A stretch of 64,000 nucleotides of DNA. It comes from Paraniabella ginsengisoli. Lineage in GTDB: Bacteria > Bacteroidota > Bacteroidia > Chitinophagales > Chitinophagaceae. The stretch is from contig NZ_JAKWBL010000004.1 of the NCBI RefSeq assembly GCF_022513635.1, positions 558,001-622,000 of the forward strand. The letters run 5' to 3'. Within the stretch, counting starts at the first letter, position 1; each line of letters begins with the position of its first letter. Of the stretch, positions 37,712-48,121 are shown one piece after another. Both the position numbers and the translations under genes were made by a program. The notes under the pieces were generated by a model, which saw nothing but the letters and a program-made list of their open reading frames with translations, was not told the DNA's origin and searched no databases.

Positions 37712-38835
37712 ATGGATTTAAGTGATCTTTATAAAAAAGCAGCCGCTTTTGAATTTTTAAGTGTAGAAGAAGGTGTTTTTCTGTATCATAATGCACCGCT
37801 TAGCGAGTTAATGTTTGTTGCAGATGAATTAAGAAAACAACAAGTGCCGCATGGTAAAGTTACCTGGCAAATCGACCGCAATGTGAATACAACCAATGTT
37901 TGCATTGCTAATTGTAAGTTCTGCAACTTCTTTCGCATTCCAGGCCATGCCGAAGCATATATAACGGACATGGACACTTACCGAAAAAAATCGAAGAAAC
38001 TATTAAGTATGGTGGAGACCAGCTTTTATTACAAGGCGGTCATCATCCGGAATTAGGATTACGGTTTTACGTTGATACGTTCAGTGCGATAAAGGCTGAG
38101 TTTCCGGATATTCGTTTACACGCATTAGGGCCACCCGAAGTGGCGCATATCACTAAATTAGAAAAGAGCACGCATCATGAAGTTTTGAAAGCTTTGAAAG
38201 AAGCCGGAATGGACTCTTTGCCCGGCGCTGGTGCAGAAATTTTGATAGACCGTGTGCGGAGGCTTATTAGTAAAGGGAAATGTGGTGCACAGGAATGGCT
38301 GGACATTATGCATGAAGCGCATAAATTAGACATTACCACTTCGGCCACTATGATGTTTGGACATGTAGAAACTATTGAAGAACGTTTTGAACATCTTGTA
38401 AAAATTCGTGAGGTTCAAAGCCGTAAACCGGAAGGCACTAATGGGTTCCTTGCTTTTATAGCCTGGACTTTTCAGGACGTGGACACATTGCTTACGCGCA
38501 TACGTGGCGTGCATAATCTTACAACATCAGAAGAATATCTACGCATGGTGGCGTTGAGCCGCATTATGTTGCCCAATGTAAAAAACATACAAGCCAGCTG
38601 GCTTACGGTTGGCAAACCAACCGCCCAGCTTTGTTTACACGCCGGAGCGAATGATTTTGGAAGTATTATGATTGAAGAAAATGTGGTAAGTGCGGCGGGT
38701 GCGCCACATCGGTTTACGTATAAGTCTATTCAGGATGCTATTAAGGAAGCAGGATTTGAACCGCAATTACGCAATCAGCTTTATCAATGGCGTGAAATTC
38801 CTGAAACGATAGAAGAGCAGGTGGTGAATTATTGA
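37712..38835 (+). CDS. mqnC: Dehypoxanthine futalosine cyclase MqnC (one missing base)
   Basis: Radical SAM enzyme of the futalosine route to menaquinone. The cluster motif is C-X3-C-X2-C (Cys64, Cys68, Cys71 in CIANCKFC), followed by GGDQLLLQGGHHPELGL and SLPGAGAEILIDRVR, both distinctive for MqnC rather than MqnE. The frame breaks in the A7 run at 37984-37990; one A gives TYRKKIEETIKYGGDQ and 374 codons. No other men/mqn gene is in the window. The menaquinone made is the electron acceptor of NDH-2 type dehydrogenases such as the next gene. Confidence 0.93.
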
Positions 38836-39015
38836 TGTAGGGTTTCAAGTTGCTGATTTCAAGTTTCAGGTTTATTGAATATGGGTTTCTCGAACTCACT
38901 CGGTTCAGGTGTTGTGATGAAGATAAAAGTTGAGTTAGGCAAGCCCCGAAGGAGCTGAATATAAATGGCCGGATGCGAAGCTTCCGGAGCGAAGAATAAG
39001 TAGCTGATTTATATT

Positions 39016-39039
39016 CAACTGTACAAGCGAGCGTGGCAA
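39016..39039 (+). repeat. Dispersed intergenic repeat, CGAGCGTGGCAA type (copy E)
   Basis: 24 bases identical to 18389-18412 (CAACTGTACAAG then CGAGCGTGGCAA). It lies in the 271-base gap between mqnC and the NDH-2 gene. Confidence 0.7.
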
Positions 39040-39106
39040 GGATGTTGATAGTAGTAGTGTCGATGATTCAATAATAAAATTACGATTGAGTCGCCATTTA
39101 ATTTAA

Positions 39107-40406
39107 ATGAGTGGAGCTATGCAAACAACTAAGAAAAAAGTAGTCGTTATTGGCGGTGGATTTGCCGGAGTTAATTTTGTGAAACAACTGGCAAAGCACG
39201 ATACGTTTGAAATTACATTGGTCGATCTTAATAATTACAACTTTTTCCCACCCCTTTTATACCAGGTTGCTACCGGGTTTTTAGAGCCTTCGAGCATTAG
39301 TTATCCTTTCAGAAAATTTTTAAGACACAGGGAAAATGTGCGGTTTCGCATGGCCGAGCTTAAGCAGGTTTTGCCTGCCGAAAACAAAGTGATCCTGTCT
39401 AACGGCGAACTTACATACGATTTACTTGTAATGGCTCGGCGCCGCTACCAACTATTTTGGAATGGAAAATGTGAAGCAACATGCCATTCCGATGAAAACG
39501 TTGAGCGATGCGCTGGCAATGCGCAATCTTTTATTAAACCGGCTGGAGGAGGCGACAAGAGTTTCTGATATTGAAGAAAAAAAGAAACTTTTAACTATTG
39601 TTGTTGCCGGCGCAGGGCCCACGGGCGTAGAGGTTTCGGGAATGTTTGCAGAAATGCGGCAAAGCATTATCAGGAAAGATTATCCTGAATTGGGCAAAGG
39701 GTTTAGTGATATTATATTAGTGGATGGTGGTGATGCTGTGTTAGGGCCTATGTCGGTTGATTCTCAAAATTATTCTAAAGAATCGCTGGAAAAGCTGGGT
39801 GTAAAAATAATGTTGCAAACAAAAGTGAAAGATTTTGATGGAGAAACTGTAACATTAACCGATCATAGCACGATAGAAATTAAAACTAAAAATCTGATCT
39901 GGGCTGCAGGTGTATCAGCTATTCCTTTTGAAGGAATCCCTGCCGAAAGTTTTGGACCAGGCAAGCGCATGATCGTTGACGCTTTTAATAAAGTTCACGG
40001 CACTGAAAATATATATGCGATTGGCGACACTTGTTTACAAACAACAGATGAACATTTTCCAAAAGGACATCCGCAGGTAGCTCAGGTTGCGATACAACAA
40101 GGAAAGTTGCTGGCTAAAAACCTGGCTACAGATGAGCCGCTGAGAAAGCCGTTTATTTATAACGACAAAGGCTCAATGGCTATAATTGGCCGTAATAAAG
40201 CCGTTGCGGATATACCAAAACCTAAGTTTCACTTTAACGGTTTTATGGCGTGGGCTGTATGGCTGTTCATTCATGTTATGTCTTTACTTACTGTAAAAAA
40301 CCGGCTTCGCACCTTTGGTAATTGGGTGATTGCCTATTTTAGTAAAGACCAGTCTTTCAGAATGATTATAAGGCCACAGGACAAAGACAAGAATATCACA
40401 GCATAA
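39107..40406 (+). CDS. Type II NADH dehydrogenase-like FAD oxidoreductase (two missing bases)
   Basis: NDH-2-type: FAD-binding VVVIGGGFAGVNFVKQL near the start, NAD-binding IVVAGAGPTGVEVSG in the middle, then IWAAGVSA and a final ENIYAIGDT. A membrane-associating C-terminus (WLFIHVMSLLTVKNRL) is present. A break near 39433 needs two bases restored (or one removed), turning LVMARRRYQ into LVMATGA... with NYFGMENVKQ; repaired length 433 codons. The enzyme would pass electrons from NADH to menaquinone without pumping protons. It is 51 bases upstream of the antiporter gene. Confidence 0.87.
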
Positions 40407-40458
40407 AAAAACTCCGATTTAAATAAATCTTTCAGGCAGTTTTTTATTAAATTAGAAC

Positions 40459-42069
40459 ATGCTTGAGAAAAACCTGCTGTTAGTCATTTCCCTTTTGTTT
40501 ATTATCACCTTGCTTACGATGCTGGGTAATAAACTTAAGATAGCTTATCCCATTTTTTTGGTGATCGGCGGTTTACTGATCAGTTTTGTGCCAGGTGTTC
40601 CTGATTTACGAATTAGCCCGGATATTGTTTTTTATATTTTTCTACCGCCGGTTCTTTTCGCGGCTTCGTGGCAAATTCCTTGGGCTGATTTTTGGAGACT
40701 CAGGCAACCCATTGCACGTTTTGGTTTTGGTCTTGTATTTTTTACATCTACCATTATTGCGTTTCTATCGCAAGCATTAATTCCCGGATTTACACTTGCT
40801 TTAGGATTTGTTTTGGGGGAATTATTTCGCCGCCTGACGCTGTTGCGGCAACATCCGTTTTGCGAAAACTAAATGTGCCGCGCAATGTTGTTACGCTTTT
40901 AGAAGGAGAAAGTTTGGTAAACGATGCTTCGAGTCTTATCGTGTTTCGCTTTGCTTTACTGGCGGTAATGACGGGGCAGTTCAGCATACTGGATGCGACA
41001 CAGAGCTTCTTTATTATGGCGATTGGCGGCATTGGGATCGGCCTTGCCATTGGCGGCATTTTATATGTAATACATCGCTTTTTTCCTACAACAACGGCTA
41101 TTGATACGGCGCTCACACTTATATCGCCTTTTGTGATGTATTTAATTGCAGAACATCTGAATTTTTCTGGCGTATTGGCTGTGGTTTCCGGCGGACTTTT
41201 TATTAGTTATCATTCCCATAAAATACTTTCTTACAGCTCGCGTCTCAATATAAATGGTGTTTGGGACACGCTGACGTTTTTATTGAATGGTTTTATTTTT
41301 ATACTGATTGGTTTGCAATTGCCTTATCTGTCCAGATATTTTACCCAAAACACAATAAAGGATGCGTTGTTTTATGGTGTCGTTATTGGTTGGCTGTTAT
41401 CATTATTCGTATCGTTTGGGTATATAGCATTAACTATTTCCGAATTTTCATCAATAAGAAAAAACCGCTCAAAGGGGAAATACTTACTAATAAGGAAGCT
41501 TTTCTGATATCATGGTGCGGCATGAGAGGCGTTGTTTCGTTAGCCGCAGCGCTGTCAATACCTTTTTTATACAGGATGATAAAATATTCCCTTTCAGATA
41601 TTTCATATTGTTCATCACCTTTGTTGTGATACTGATAACTCTTGTCATTCCTGGTCTTACGGTTGGGCCACTTCTTAGATGGCTAAAAATCGAAGATCGG
41701 ACGGTTGCTTTAAAAAGGCAAAACGAACAGATGATAAAGCTGAGCCTTGCGCAGGCATCGCTTAATTATATTGACACACATTTTGTTGAAGATCTGAACA
41801 ATGATGAACATTTTAGAGCTGTAAGAAACCGGTACGAAAGAGCTATTCAAATTAGTAAGCAAAAGCTGGATACGATTAAATCCGACTCTATAAAACCCCT
41901 ACCTAAAACCACACCAATACTTAAAAAGATGTTGTTGGAGCTGATTGATATGAAAAGAACAGAACTTTCCAAATACCTGCAAAACGGCAGCTTTGATGAA
42001 GAGTTGATACGGGAAAAAGAAAGGGAGTTGGATTTGGAAGAAGCCAGGTTAAGAAGCAGGGAAGGTTAA
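40459..42069 (+). CDS. CPA1-type Na+/H+ antiporter (three missing bases)
   Basis: A 537-codon transporter after repair at G5 (~40815), a site near 41390 and T6 (~41562-41567). Twelve or so helices; conserved stretches include FLPPVLFAASWQIPW, GGIISPPDAVAATSVL, LLEGESLVNDASSLIVF (ND is the ion site) and SWCGMRGVVSLAAALS. The C-terminal ~150 residues are a charged cytoplasmic tail with coiled-coil character (EEARLRSREG end). It exchanges Na+ for H+ across the inner membrane. It follows NDH-2 on the same strand. Confidence 0.9.
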
Positions 42070-42119
42070 TTGTATCCATTACAAAGATTGATTATTTAAG
42101 AATATCGACGAAGTAACTT

Positions 42120-42260
42120 AACCATATAGCGATGTAGCCTTTAACTTTGATAAGTATACATAAATTCTGTCAAAGGAGGATTATAGTAGCCAACTCTTCA
42201 AACGACTATGTGTGGTTATGTCTCCTTTTCTATTAAGATATTCTATGTCACTATGTGGTT
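42120..42260 (-). repeat. MITE-like repeat M2 (141 bp)
   Basis: Terminal repeats AACCATATAG (42120-42129) and CTATGTGGTT (42251-42260), one mismatch between them. It aligns end to end with the minus orientation of M1 (20784-20922), with shared AAGGAGAC, AGTCGTTT and CTATAATCC blocks. It occupies the spacer between the antiporter and pentapeptide genes. Confidence 0.75.
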
Positions 42261-42332
42261 TTTTATTTAGATATGGGGGATATTTTGACAACTTTCCTTC
42301 CGATTTTTGCCAGATACTCAGACATCAAACAC

Positions 42333-42901
42333 ATGGAAAATTATTTCGTTGATCAGGTTTATGATAATATTGATTACACCAACAATCCATTCCAAATTGC
42401 AGAATATGAAAAATGTGTTTTCAACAACTGTAATTTTTCTGGCATCTCTTTAAAAAGGCTTCTTTTATTGACTGCAATTTTAATCATTGCAATGTTAGCA
42501 ATACTTTTTTGGACGAAACCGTTATCCGGGATGTACAATTTAGTCATTGTAAAATGCTTGGGCTCCGTTTTGATAAGTGTAGCGAGTTTTTGTTCTCAGC
42601 ATCTTTTACCCATTGCACATTAAATTTTTCTTCTTTTTATAAATTGAAAATAAAGAAGACCAAATTTCAGGAATGCATCATCCAGGAAGTTGATTTTTCA
42701 GAAACAGATTTAAGCGAAGCTGTATTTGACCGCTGTGATTTAAAAGATGCAAATTTTGACAATACAATTCTGGAAAAAGCTGATTTTACAACATCGTATC
42801 ATTACAGAATTGATCCTGATAATAATAAGATAAGGAAGGCAAAATTTTCCAGAGATGGACTGGCGGGACTTTTAACTAAATACGATATACAGATCAAATA
42901 A
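42333..42901 (+). CDS. Pentapeptide-repeat protein (one missing base)
   Basis: From MENYFVDQVYDN the protein is made of A(D/N)LXX-like repeats with frequent Cys: CVFNNCNFSG, SFIDCNFNHCN, VQFSHCKMLGLRFDKC, ASFTHCTLNFSSF, VDFSETDLSEAVFDRCDL, ANFDNTILEKADF. The break is near 42453, where one T gives SFKKASFIDCN; repaired length 189 codons. Such proteins form right-handed quadrilateral beta-helices; some (Qnr, MfpA) protect gyrase, but most are uncharacterised. ATG 42333 is used rather than 42255, which lies inside the MITE-like element. Confidence 0.88.
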
Positions 42902-42934
42902 AAGCCGTATGCTTATGCGAAGAATATGTAGGAT

Positions 42935-42995
42935 GCCATATATTCTACAATTGAACTTAGCGTAGCAACGAAGATGCTATCTATTTATGGATAGC
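42935..42995 (+). repeat. Dispersed intergenic repeat (copy F)
   Basis: GATGCCATATATTC followed by CTTAGCGTAGCAACGAAGATGC. The same motifs occur, in different order, at 53380-53415. Confidence 0.5.
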
Positions 42996-43062
42996 TCAAA
43001 AATTCCCTTCTGCGTAAACTATTTTTTCCGCTTTTAGTAAACAAGGTGGCAATGCCTTCTTC

Positions 43063-43070
43063 TATTTTTG
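43063..43070 (+). promoter_or_regulatory. Putative -7 element for the DUF4198 gene
   Basis: TATTTTTG fits TAnnTTTG, 17 bases before the ATG at 43088. Confidence 0.5.
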
Positions 43071-43087
43071 CACATTAAATTTTAAAA

Positions 43088-43798
43088 ATGAAAAAAATAG
43101 TTTTTGCATTGTTGATGTTGTTGGCCTGCAACCTTAGTTGGGCCCACGCTGTATGGATTGAAACACAACCAACCGGCATTAAAAACAAAGCACAGGAAAT
43201 AAAAGTATTCTTTGGCGAGTATGCTGATAAAGACATAACCGCTGCAGATAAATGGTTTTCGGATCTGAAAGATTTTAAGATCATTGCTATTGCACCGGAT
43301 GGTTCCGTAGAAACACTATCTACATCTATATCAACAGATCATTATAAAGCCAGCTTTACACCCAAGCAGGATGGTGTTTACACTATCAGTCTGCAACACC
43401 CGGTAAAGGATTTGTATCATGGAACGCAGTTACATTATTTCAGCAGCGCGACAGTAAAAGTAGGATCAGCGGATAATGGAAATGACGCGATCGTTAACAA
43501 AAACCTTTTAAGCCTGTTGGCTAAAGATGCGGCAACAGCGCAAAAAGATAAAGAAATAAAAGTGATAGCCATGTTAGAAGGCAAACCTGCAAAGAGCAAG
43601 GAAATACAAGTATTTGCACCCAATGGCTGGAGCAAAACTTTATGGGCTAATGAAGCTGGAGAAATAACTTTCACTCCTTTGTGGTCCGGGCTTTACCAGG
43701 TAGAGTTTTCGCATACTGACAGTACTGCCAAAGAAGAGAACGGCAAAAAAATTGAAAAAACATTTAACGGAGCGACCTATATGCTATTTGTAAAATAG
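43088..43798 (+). CDS. DUF4198 periplasmic protein
   Basis: 236 residues. Signal peptide (MKKIVFALLMLLACNLSWA) followed at once by HAVWIET, so cleavage after SWA would expose an N-terminal His. Two beta-sandwich halves can be seen (EIKVFFGEYADKD ... ; PDGSVETL ... KEIQVFAPNGWSKTL). DUF4198 proteins are annotated as periplasmic and are often beside Ni/Co or TonB transport genes; the mature N-terminal His is suggestive of metal contact but not proven. A terminator follows at 43858. Confidence 0.88.
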   Translation: MKKIVFALLMLLACNLSWAHAVWIETQPTGIKNKAQEIKVFFGEYADKDITAADKWFSDLKDFKIIAIAPDGSVETLSTSISTDHYKASFTPKQDGVYTISLQHPVKDLYHGTQLHYFSSATVKVGSADNGNDAIVNKNLLSLLAKDAATAQKDKEIKVIAMLEGKPAKSKEIQVFAPNGWSKTLWANEAGEITFTPLWSGLYQVEFSHTDSTAKEENGKKIEKTFNGATYMLFVK

Positions 43799-43857
43799 TG
43801 TCGGAAGCCGTTGCTAACTATACACCATATAACGGCAACCAATTAACTTCATTTATA

Positions 43858-43880
43858 AAATCCCGGCATCGTCGGGATTT
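43858..43880 (+). terminator. Terminator after DUF4198
   Basis: AAATCCCG and CGGGATTT form an 8-bp stem with a 7-base loop; ATTTTTTACC follows. Confidence 0.8.
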
Positions 43881-44027
43881 ATTTTTTACCAACAATAATA
43901 GACATCGCACACTTGCTATTCCTTACTCGGTATATAAAATATTTGCTATTTTAAAGTATTGCTTGCTCTTATTCGTTTTCCCTGAACAATGTCTTTCATT
44001 ATGAAATGAGCATAAGAAAATATACAG

Positions 44028-45155
44028 ATGAAAAAACCTTTAAAAACAAAACTCAGGAAAGCCATGTGGGTAATGCTTTGGATCATAGTTGTTCTTGTAG
44101 CCGCGGTTGCGATATTTGTTAATCAACCAAATTTTGGGAAAGCTCCGTCAGGTGCAAGATTGGAGCGCATCAAAAAATCTCCTAATTACAGAGACGGCTC
44201 GTTTCAAAATATCAGCATCACGCCAAACTTTTCTCCTGATAGAAACATTTTTGGATTGATGTACGACTTTCTATTCAAAAAAGTAAAAGACTTGCGCCCT
44301 GCAAAAGATATTCCTTCTGTCAAAACAGATTTAAAAAACCTTGGTTCCGATGATGCTCTTGTTTGGATGGGGCATTCCGCTTTATATATGCAACTTTCAG
44401 GTAAGAAATTTTTAGTTGATCCTGTTTTAGTTTCAGCCTCTCCTTTATCAGCTTTTAATAAAGCCTTTAACGGTGCTTCTAAATACCAGCCGGAAGACCT
44501 TCCAGATGCAGATGTTCTGATTCTCACACACGACCATTGGGATCATTTAGATTACAACACTATGCTCTATCTAAAAGATCGTGTAGGTAAAATTATTTGT
44601 CCGTTAGGCGTTGGCGCACATTTAGAATATTGGGGATTTGATCCCAATAAAATCACAGAGCTTGATTGGCATGAGCAAACAGACCTTGGCAGCGGATTTA
44701 TGTTAACTGCTTTGCCTGCAAGGCACTTTTCTGGTCGCGGATTTGTACGTAACAAATCACTTTGGGCTTCTTTTATGCTGCAGTCTTCATTTGGTAATAT
44801 TTATATTGGCGGAGATTCAGGATATGACACACATTTCACTGCAATAAAGAAGCGTTTCGGCAACATCGACCTGGCCATTATAGAAAACGGTCAATACAAT
44901 AACGACTGGAAATATATCCACTTAATCCCGGAAGATCTTATCAAGGCTGTTAAAGATCTTGAACCCAAGCGCCTGTTTACGGTTCATAATTCAAAATATG
45001 CTTTGGCTATGCATGCCTGGTACGAACCTCTTGAAAATATATCTACAGCTGCAGCTAAAGACAGCATTGATCTTTTAACGCCCATGATTGGTGAAGTGGT
45101 TCATTTAAAAGACAGCACGCAAATTTTTACTAAATGGTGGAAGGATTATATGTGA
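44028..45155 (+). CDS. MBL-fold metallo-hydrolase (NAPE-PLD/UlaG-like)
   Basis: A membrane-anchored metallo-beta-lactamase-fold enzyme of 375 residues: N-terminal TM (residues ~12-30), then VWMGHSALYMQL, the zinc motif THDHWDHLD (His168, His170, Asp172, His173), PARHFSGRG, GGDSGYDTHF and the last His in FTVHNSKYAL. The order of these blocks matches the NAPE-PLD/UlaG-like group, which acts on phospholipid-type or lactone substrates. The reaction here is not known. Single gene. Confidence 0.88.
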   Translation: MKKPLKTKLRKAMWVMLWIIVVLVAAVAIFVNQPNFGKAPSGARLERIKKSPNYRDGSFQNISITPNFSPDRNIFGLMYDFLFKKVKDLRPAKDIPSVKTDLKNLGSDDALVWMGHSALYMQLSGKKFLVDPVLVSASPLSAFNKAFNGASKYQPEDLPDADVLILTHDHWDHLDYNTMLYLKDRVGKIICPLGVGAHLEYWGFDPNKITELDWHEQTDLGSGFMLTALPARHFSGRGFVRNKSLWASFMLQSSFGNIYIGGDSGYDTHFTAIKKRFGNIDLAIIENGQYNNDWKYIHLIPEDLIKAVKDLEPKRLFTVHNSKYALAMHAWYEPLENISTAAAKDSIDLLTPMIGEVVHLKDSTQIFTKWWKDYM

Positions 45156-45253
45156 TTTTCTAATAGATATATGGACCAGAATAGGTGCGTTGACGGTGTT
45201 AGGGTTTTGATGGAAAGTGTTTGTTCTTAGCAACTTATTGTAAGCGCTATTTA

Positions 45254-46625
45254 TTATTTAATCAACTTTTTAAGTATCGATAATCTTCCTTTAAAAGAAG
45301 GATATGCCATCTGAAGATCAGGCCAGGTTGCTGCTTTTAGTACTGCCTTTTGATGACTAAAAGTTTCCATCGAAAATTTACCATGATACCGGCCCGCACC
45401 GCTATTGCCGCGGCCTCCGAAAGGAAGATTTTATTGAGATAATGCATAGCTACCGCATTAATACAGGCGCCGCCACTTGGTACTTTTTCAAGCCATTCAT
45501 CGGCTTCCTTTTTATCGTCGGTAAATATGTAAAAAGCCAACGGGTTCCGGTTTTTGCTGATGATTTCTAAAGCATAAGCGTTGTTGGAATAAGTCAATAT
45601 TGGAAGTAGCGGCCCAAAGATTTCTTCCTGCATAATAGGTTCGTCAAGTTCAGGTTCATCAATAAGCGTTGGCGAAATGTATAATATATCTTCGTTGTGC
45701 GTTCCGCCTGCAATCACCTTACTTGTTTTTAAATACCCTATTAATCGCTCGAATTGTTTTTTATTGATGATGCGGCCATAGTCATAACTTTCAACAGGGT
45801 GTTCTCCATAGAAGTTTTTAATAGTTTGTTGTAAGATATTGACAAATTCGTCTTTTACAGATTGATGGACCAAAAGATAATCTGGTGTAATGCACATCTG
45901 GCCAGCGTTTGAGAACTTAGCCATCGCAATTCTTTTCGCTGCCAATTTTAAATTAGCATGATCTGAAACAATACATGGACTTTTTCCACCGAGTTCCAAT
46001 GTTACCGGAGTCAATTGTTCTGCCGCCATTTTGTAAACGATTTTACCAACTGCCGTACTTCCGGTATAGAATATATGATCAAATCGAAATTGTTGTGTCA
46101 TTTCCGGAACAACTGTTGCACCATCTCCTGCGGCATAAGCAATGTATTGTTGTTCGAAAGTTTCTGTAATAATTTTTTGAATCACCAACTCTGTGGCCGT
46201 GGCAACTTCGCTTGGTTTAAGAACTACACAGTTGCCCGCGGCAATTGCACCAACCAGCGGAACAAATAAAAGCTGAAAAGGATAATTCCATGGAGCAATA
46301 ATTAAAACCACGCCCAGTGGCTCATTCATTATATAACTTTTTCCAGGCAGGTTTAAAAGATTGGTACTAACTTTTTGTGGGGTTGCCAGCTCCTCAATAT
46401 TTTTTAAAAAGAAGTTGATTTCAGACAGTACCAACCGGTTTCGGTTATCCATATTTCTTCTTTGCTTTTTCTCAAATCCTGATAAAGCGCATCATTCAAC
46501 GGTTCTCCATATTTCAGAATTATTTCTTTCAGCTTTTTTAATTGTCCTTTTCGGAAGTCGATGCTTTTTGTAGCGCCGCTTAAAAAGTATTGGCGCATGG
46601 TATCAAGAGAAGGAATATGATTCAT
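45254..46625 (-). CDS. Class 3-type aldehyde dehydrogenase (two missing bases)
   Basis: Repaired length 457 codons. The NAD-binding and catalytic motifs are LELGGKSPCIV (general-base Glu) and GQMCITPDY with nucleophile Cys, followed by EPIMQEEIFGPLLPI; this short ALDH lacks the N-terminal extension, as in the fatty-aldehyde group. Breaks are near 46447 (after ITETG) and 45424; restoring one base at each gives ...FGGRGNSGAGRYHGKFSM and a C-terminal FSHQKAVLKAATWPD ending at 45254. It oxidises aldehydes with NAD(P)+; the substrate is unknown. The gene lies between MBL and tadA and is antisense to both. Confidence 0.87.
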
Positions 46626-46736
46626 AATAAGTTGTTATGTTGACAGTTGTTAGATGACAGCATTTAAACCCTCGAAAACTTCCGCGAAGAAATTTGAATC
46701 AGATAGATCAATACGTTTCTGTCAACTTCTTTCGCC

Positions 46737-46744
46737 TATTTTTG
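46737..46744 (+). promoter_or_regulatory. Putative -7 element for tadA
   Basis: TATTTTTG, 20 bases before the tadA ATG at 46765. Confidence 0.45.
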
Positions 46745-46764
46745 TTTGAAGATAAAAACATTTA

Positions 46765-47205
46765 ATGACTGACGAATACTTTATGCAACTGGCATTGAAG
46801 GAAGCGATGCGGGCATTTGAAGAAGACGAGATACCAATTGGAGCCGTTGTTGTTCAAAATAATAAAGTGCTGGCAAGAGGTTATAACATGACAGAAAAGC
46901 TGAATGATACTACAGCCCATGCCGAAATCATTGCACTTACTTCTGCATTTAATAACATTGGAGCGAAGTATTTGCCAGACGCCACATTGTATGTAACCGT
47001 TGAGCCTTGTGTAATGTGCTCTGGCGCTTTATACTGGAGCAAAATAAGCCGCGTGGTTTGGGGTGCATCCGATCCTAAAAATGGATTTAGCCGATTACAA
47101 TCTTCGATATCACCTTTTCATCCTAAAACAGCAATTACCACGGGCGTGTTGGAAACAGAATGTGCCGCATTAATGAAGGAGTTTTTTATATTGAAACGGA
47201 AGTAA
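46765..47205 (+). CDS. tadA: tRNA-specific adenosine deaminase TadA
   Basis: 146 residues. The zinc and proton-shuttle motif is HAE (His52, Glu54), and PCVMC (Cys82, Cys85) completes zinc binding. EEDEIPIGAVVVQNN and MTEKLNDTTAHAEI match TadA, which makes inosine at the wobble base of tRNA-Arg(ACG). A guanine deaminase-like family member is a less likely alternative. Confidence 0.9.
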   Translation: MTDEYFMQLALKEAMRAFEEDEIPIGAVVVQNNKVLARGYNMTEKLNDTTAHAEIIALTSAFNNIGAKYLPDATLYVTVEPCVMCSGALYWSKISRVVWGASDPKNGFSRLQSSISPFHPKTAITTGVLETECAALMKEFFILKRK

Positions 47206-47272
47206 AAGTCTTGAAATCTACTTTTTGGAATAGTATTTGAACCTTCAACCAATGAATTCAACTATCTCGTTT

Positions 47273-47280
47273 TAAATTTG
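47273..47280 (+). promoter_or_regulatory. Putative -7 element for sod
   Basis: TAAATTTG, 55 bases before the sod ATG at 47336, allowing a leader of about 48 bases. Confidence 0.45.
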
Positions 47281-47335
47281 TTATATTGCCAAGCAATCAT
47301 TCATTTATTTAATCACTATAAAAAACTTTAAGATC

Positions 47336-47940
47336 ATGGCATTTAGTTTACCTGCCCTTCCTTATGCTAAAGAAGCTCTGGAACCACATATCGACGCACA
47401 GACAATGGAAATACATCACGATAAGCACCACCAGGCTTATGTTGATAATCTAAATAAAGCAATTGATGGAACAGAACATGCTGAAAAATCTCTGGAAGAT
47501 TTAGTTAAAAGTGCTGGAGCCATTTCTCCGGCAGTTCGTAACAATGGCGGTGGTCATTGGAACCATACTTTTTCTGGGAAATCCTGACCCCTGGCGGAGC
47601 TACAGAACCTTCCGGAGCTTTGGCTGATGCGATCAATGAAGCATTTGGCTCTTTAGACGCATTGAAAGAAAAAGTAAATGCAGCAGGCGCAACACGTTTC
47701 GGTAGCGGATGGGCCTGGTTAATTGTGAAAGACGGAAAGCTGGAAGTAACTTCAACACCCAATCAGGACAACCCTGTAATGGATGTGGCAGAAGTAAAAG
47801 GTTCACCAATTTTAGGAATAGATGTTTGGGAACATGCTTATTACTTAAAATATCAGAACAAGCGCCCGGCATATCTTGCTGCAATCTGGAGCGTAATAAA
47901 TTGGGATAAAGTGGCCGAAAAGTTTGAAGCTGCTAAATAA
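47336..47940 (+). CDS. sod: Fe/Mn superoxide dismutase (one missing base)
   Basis: 201 codons after restoring one T in the T5 run at 47569-47573, which changes HTFSGKS-stop to [13 protein letters not shown]. Metal ligands are visible in the EIHHDKHH helix, GGHWNHTFF, and the final pair in [22 protein letters not shown] is the usual C-terminal core. Fe or Mn preference cannot be settled from sequence. No signal peptide, so it is cytoplasmic; a strong terminator follows. Confidence 0.93.
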
Positions 47941-47962
47941 AAAAGTTACGAACAGAATATTA

Positions 47963-48001
47963 AAAAAACCTCACAGGCTTTAAAACCTGTGAGGTTTTTT
48001 T
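47963..48001 (+). terminator. Strong intrinsic terminator after sod
   Basis: A perfect 15-bp stem, AAAAAACCTCACAGG with CCTGTGAGGTTTTTT, and an 8-base loop, 23 bases past the sod stop. The A/T ends let it act in both directions, but the next minus-strand gene ends 122 bases away. Confidence 0.9.
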
Positions 48002-48121
48002 AATGGTTATTCTCAATTACAAAATCGAAACTTTTTTACCCTTTTGCCTTAGGCAAACTTTGCGACCTTTGTTTACGAAGAATAAGAATACCTTCTTAGC
48101 AATCTTTGCGTGAAAATCTCT

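Noticed and set aside
43798..44004. Short plus-strand frame after DUF4198
   Set aside because: It starts in the DUF4198 stop region and runs through the terminator hairpin at 43858; no protein features.
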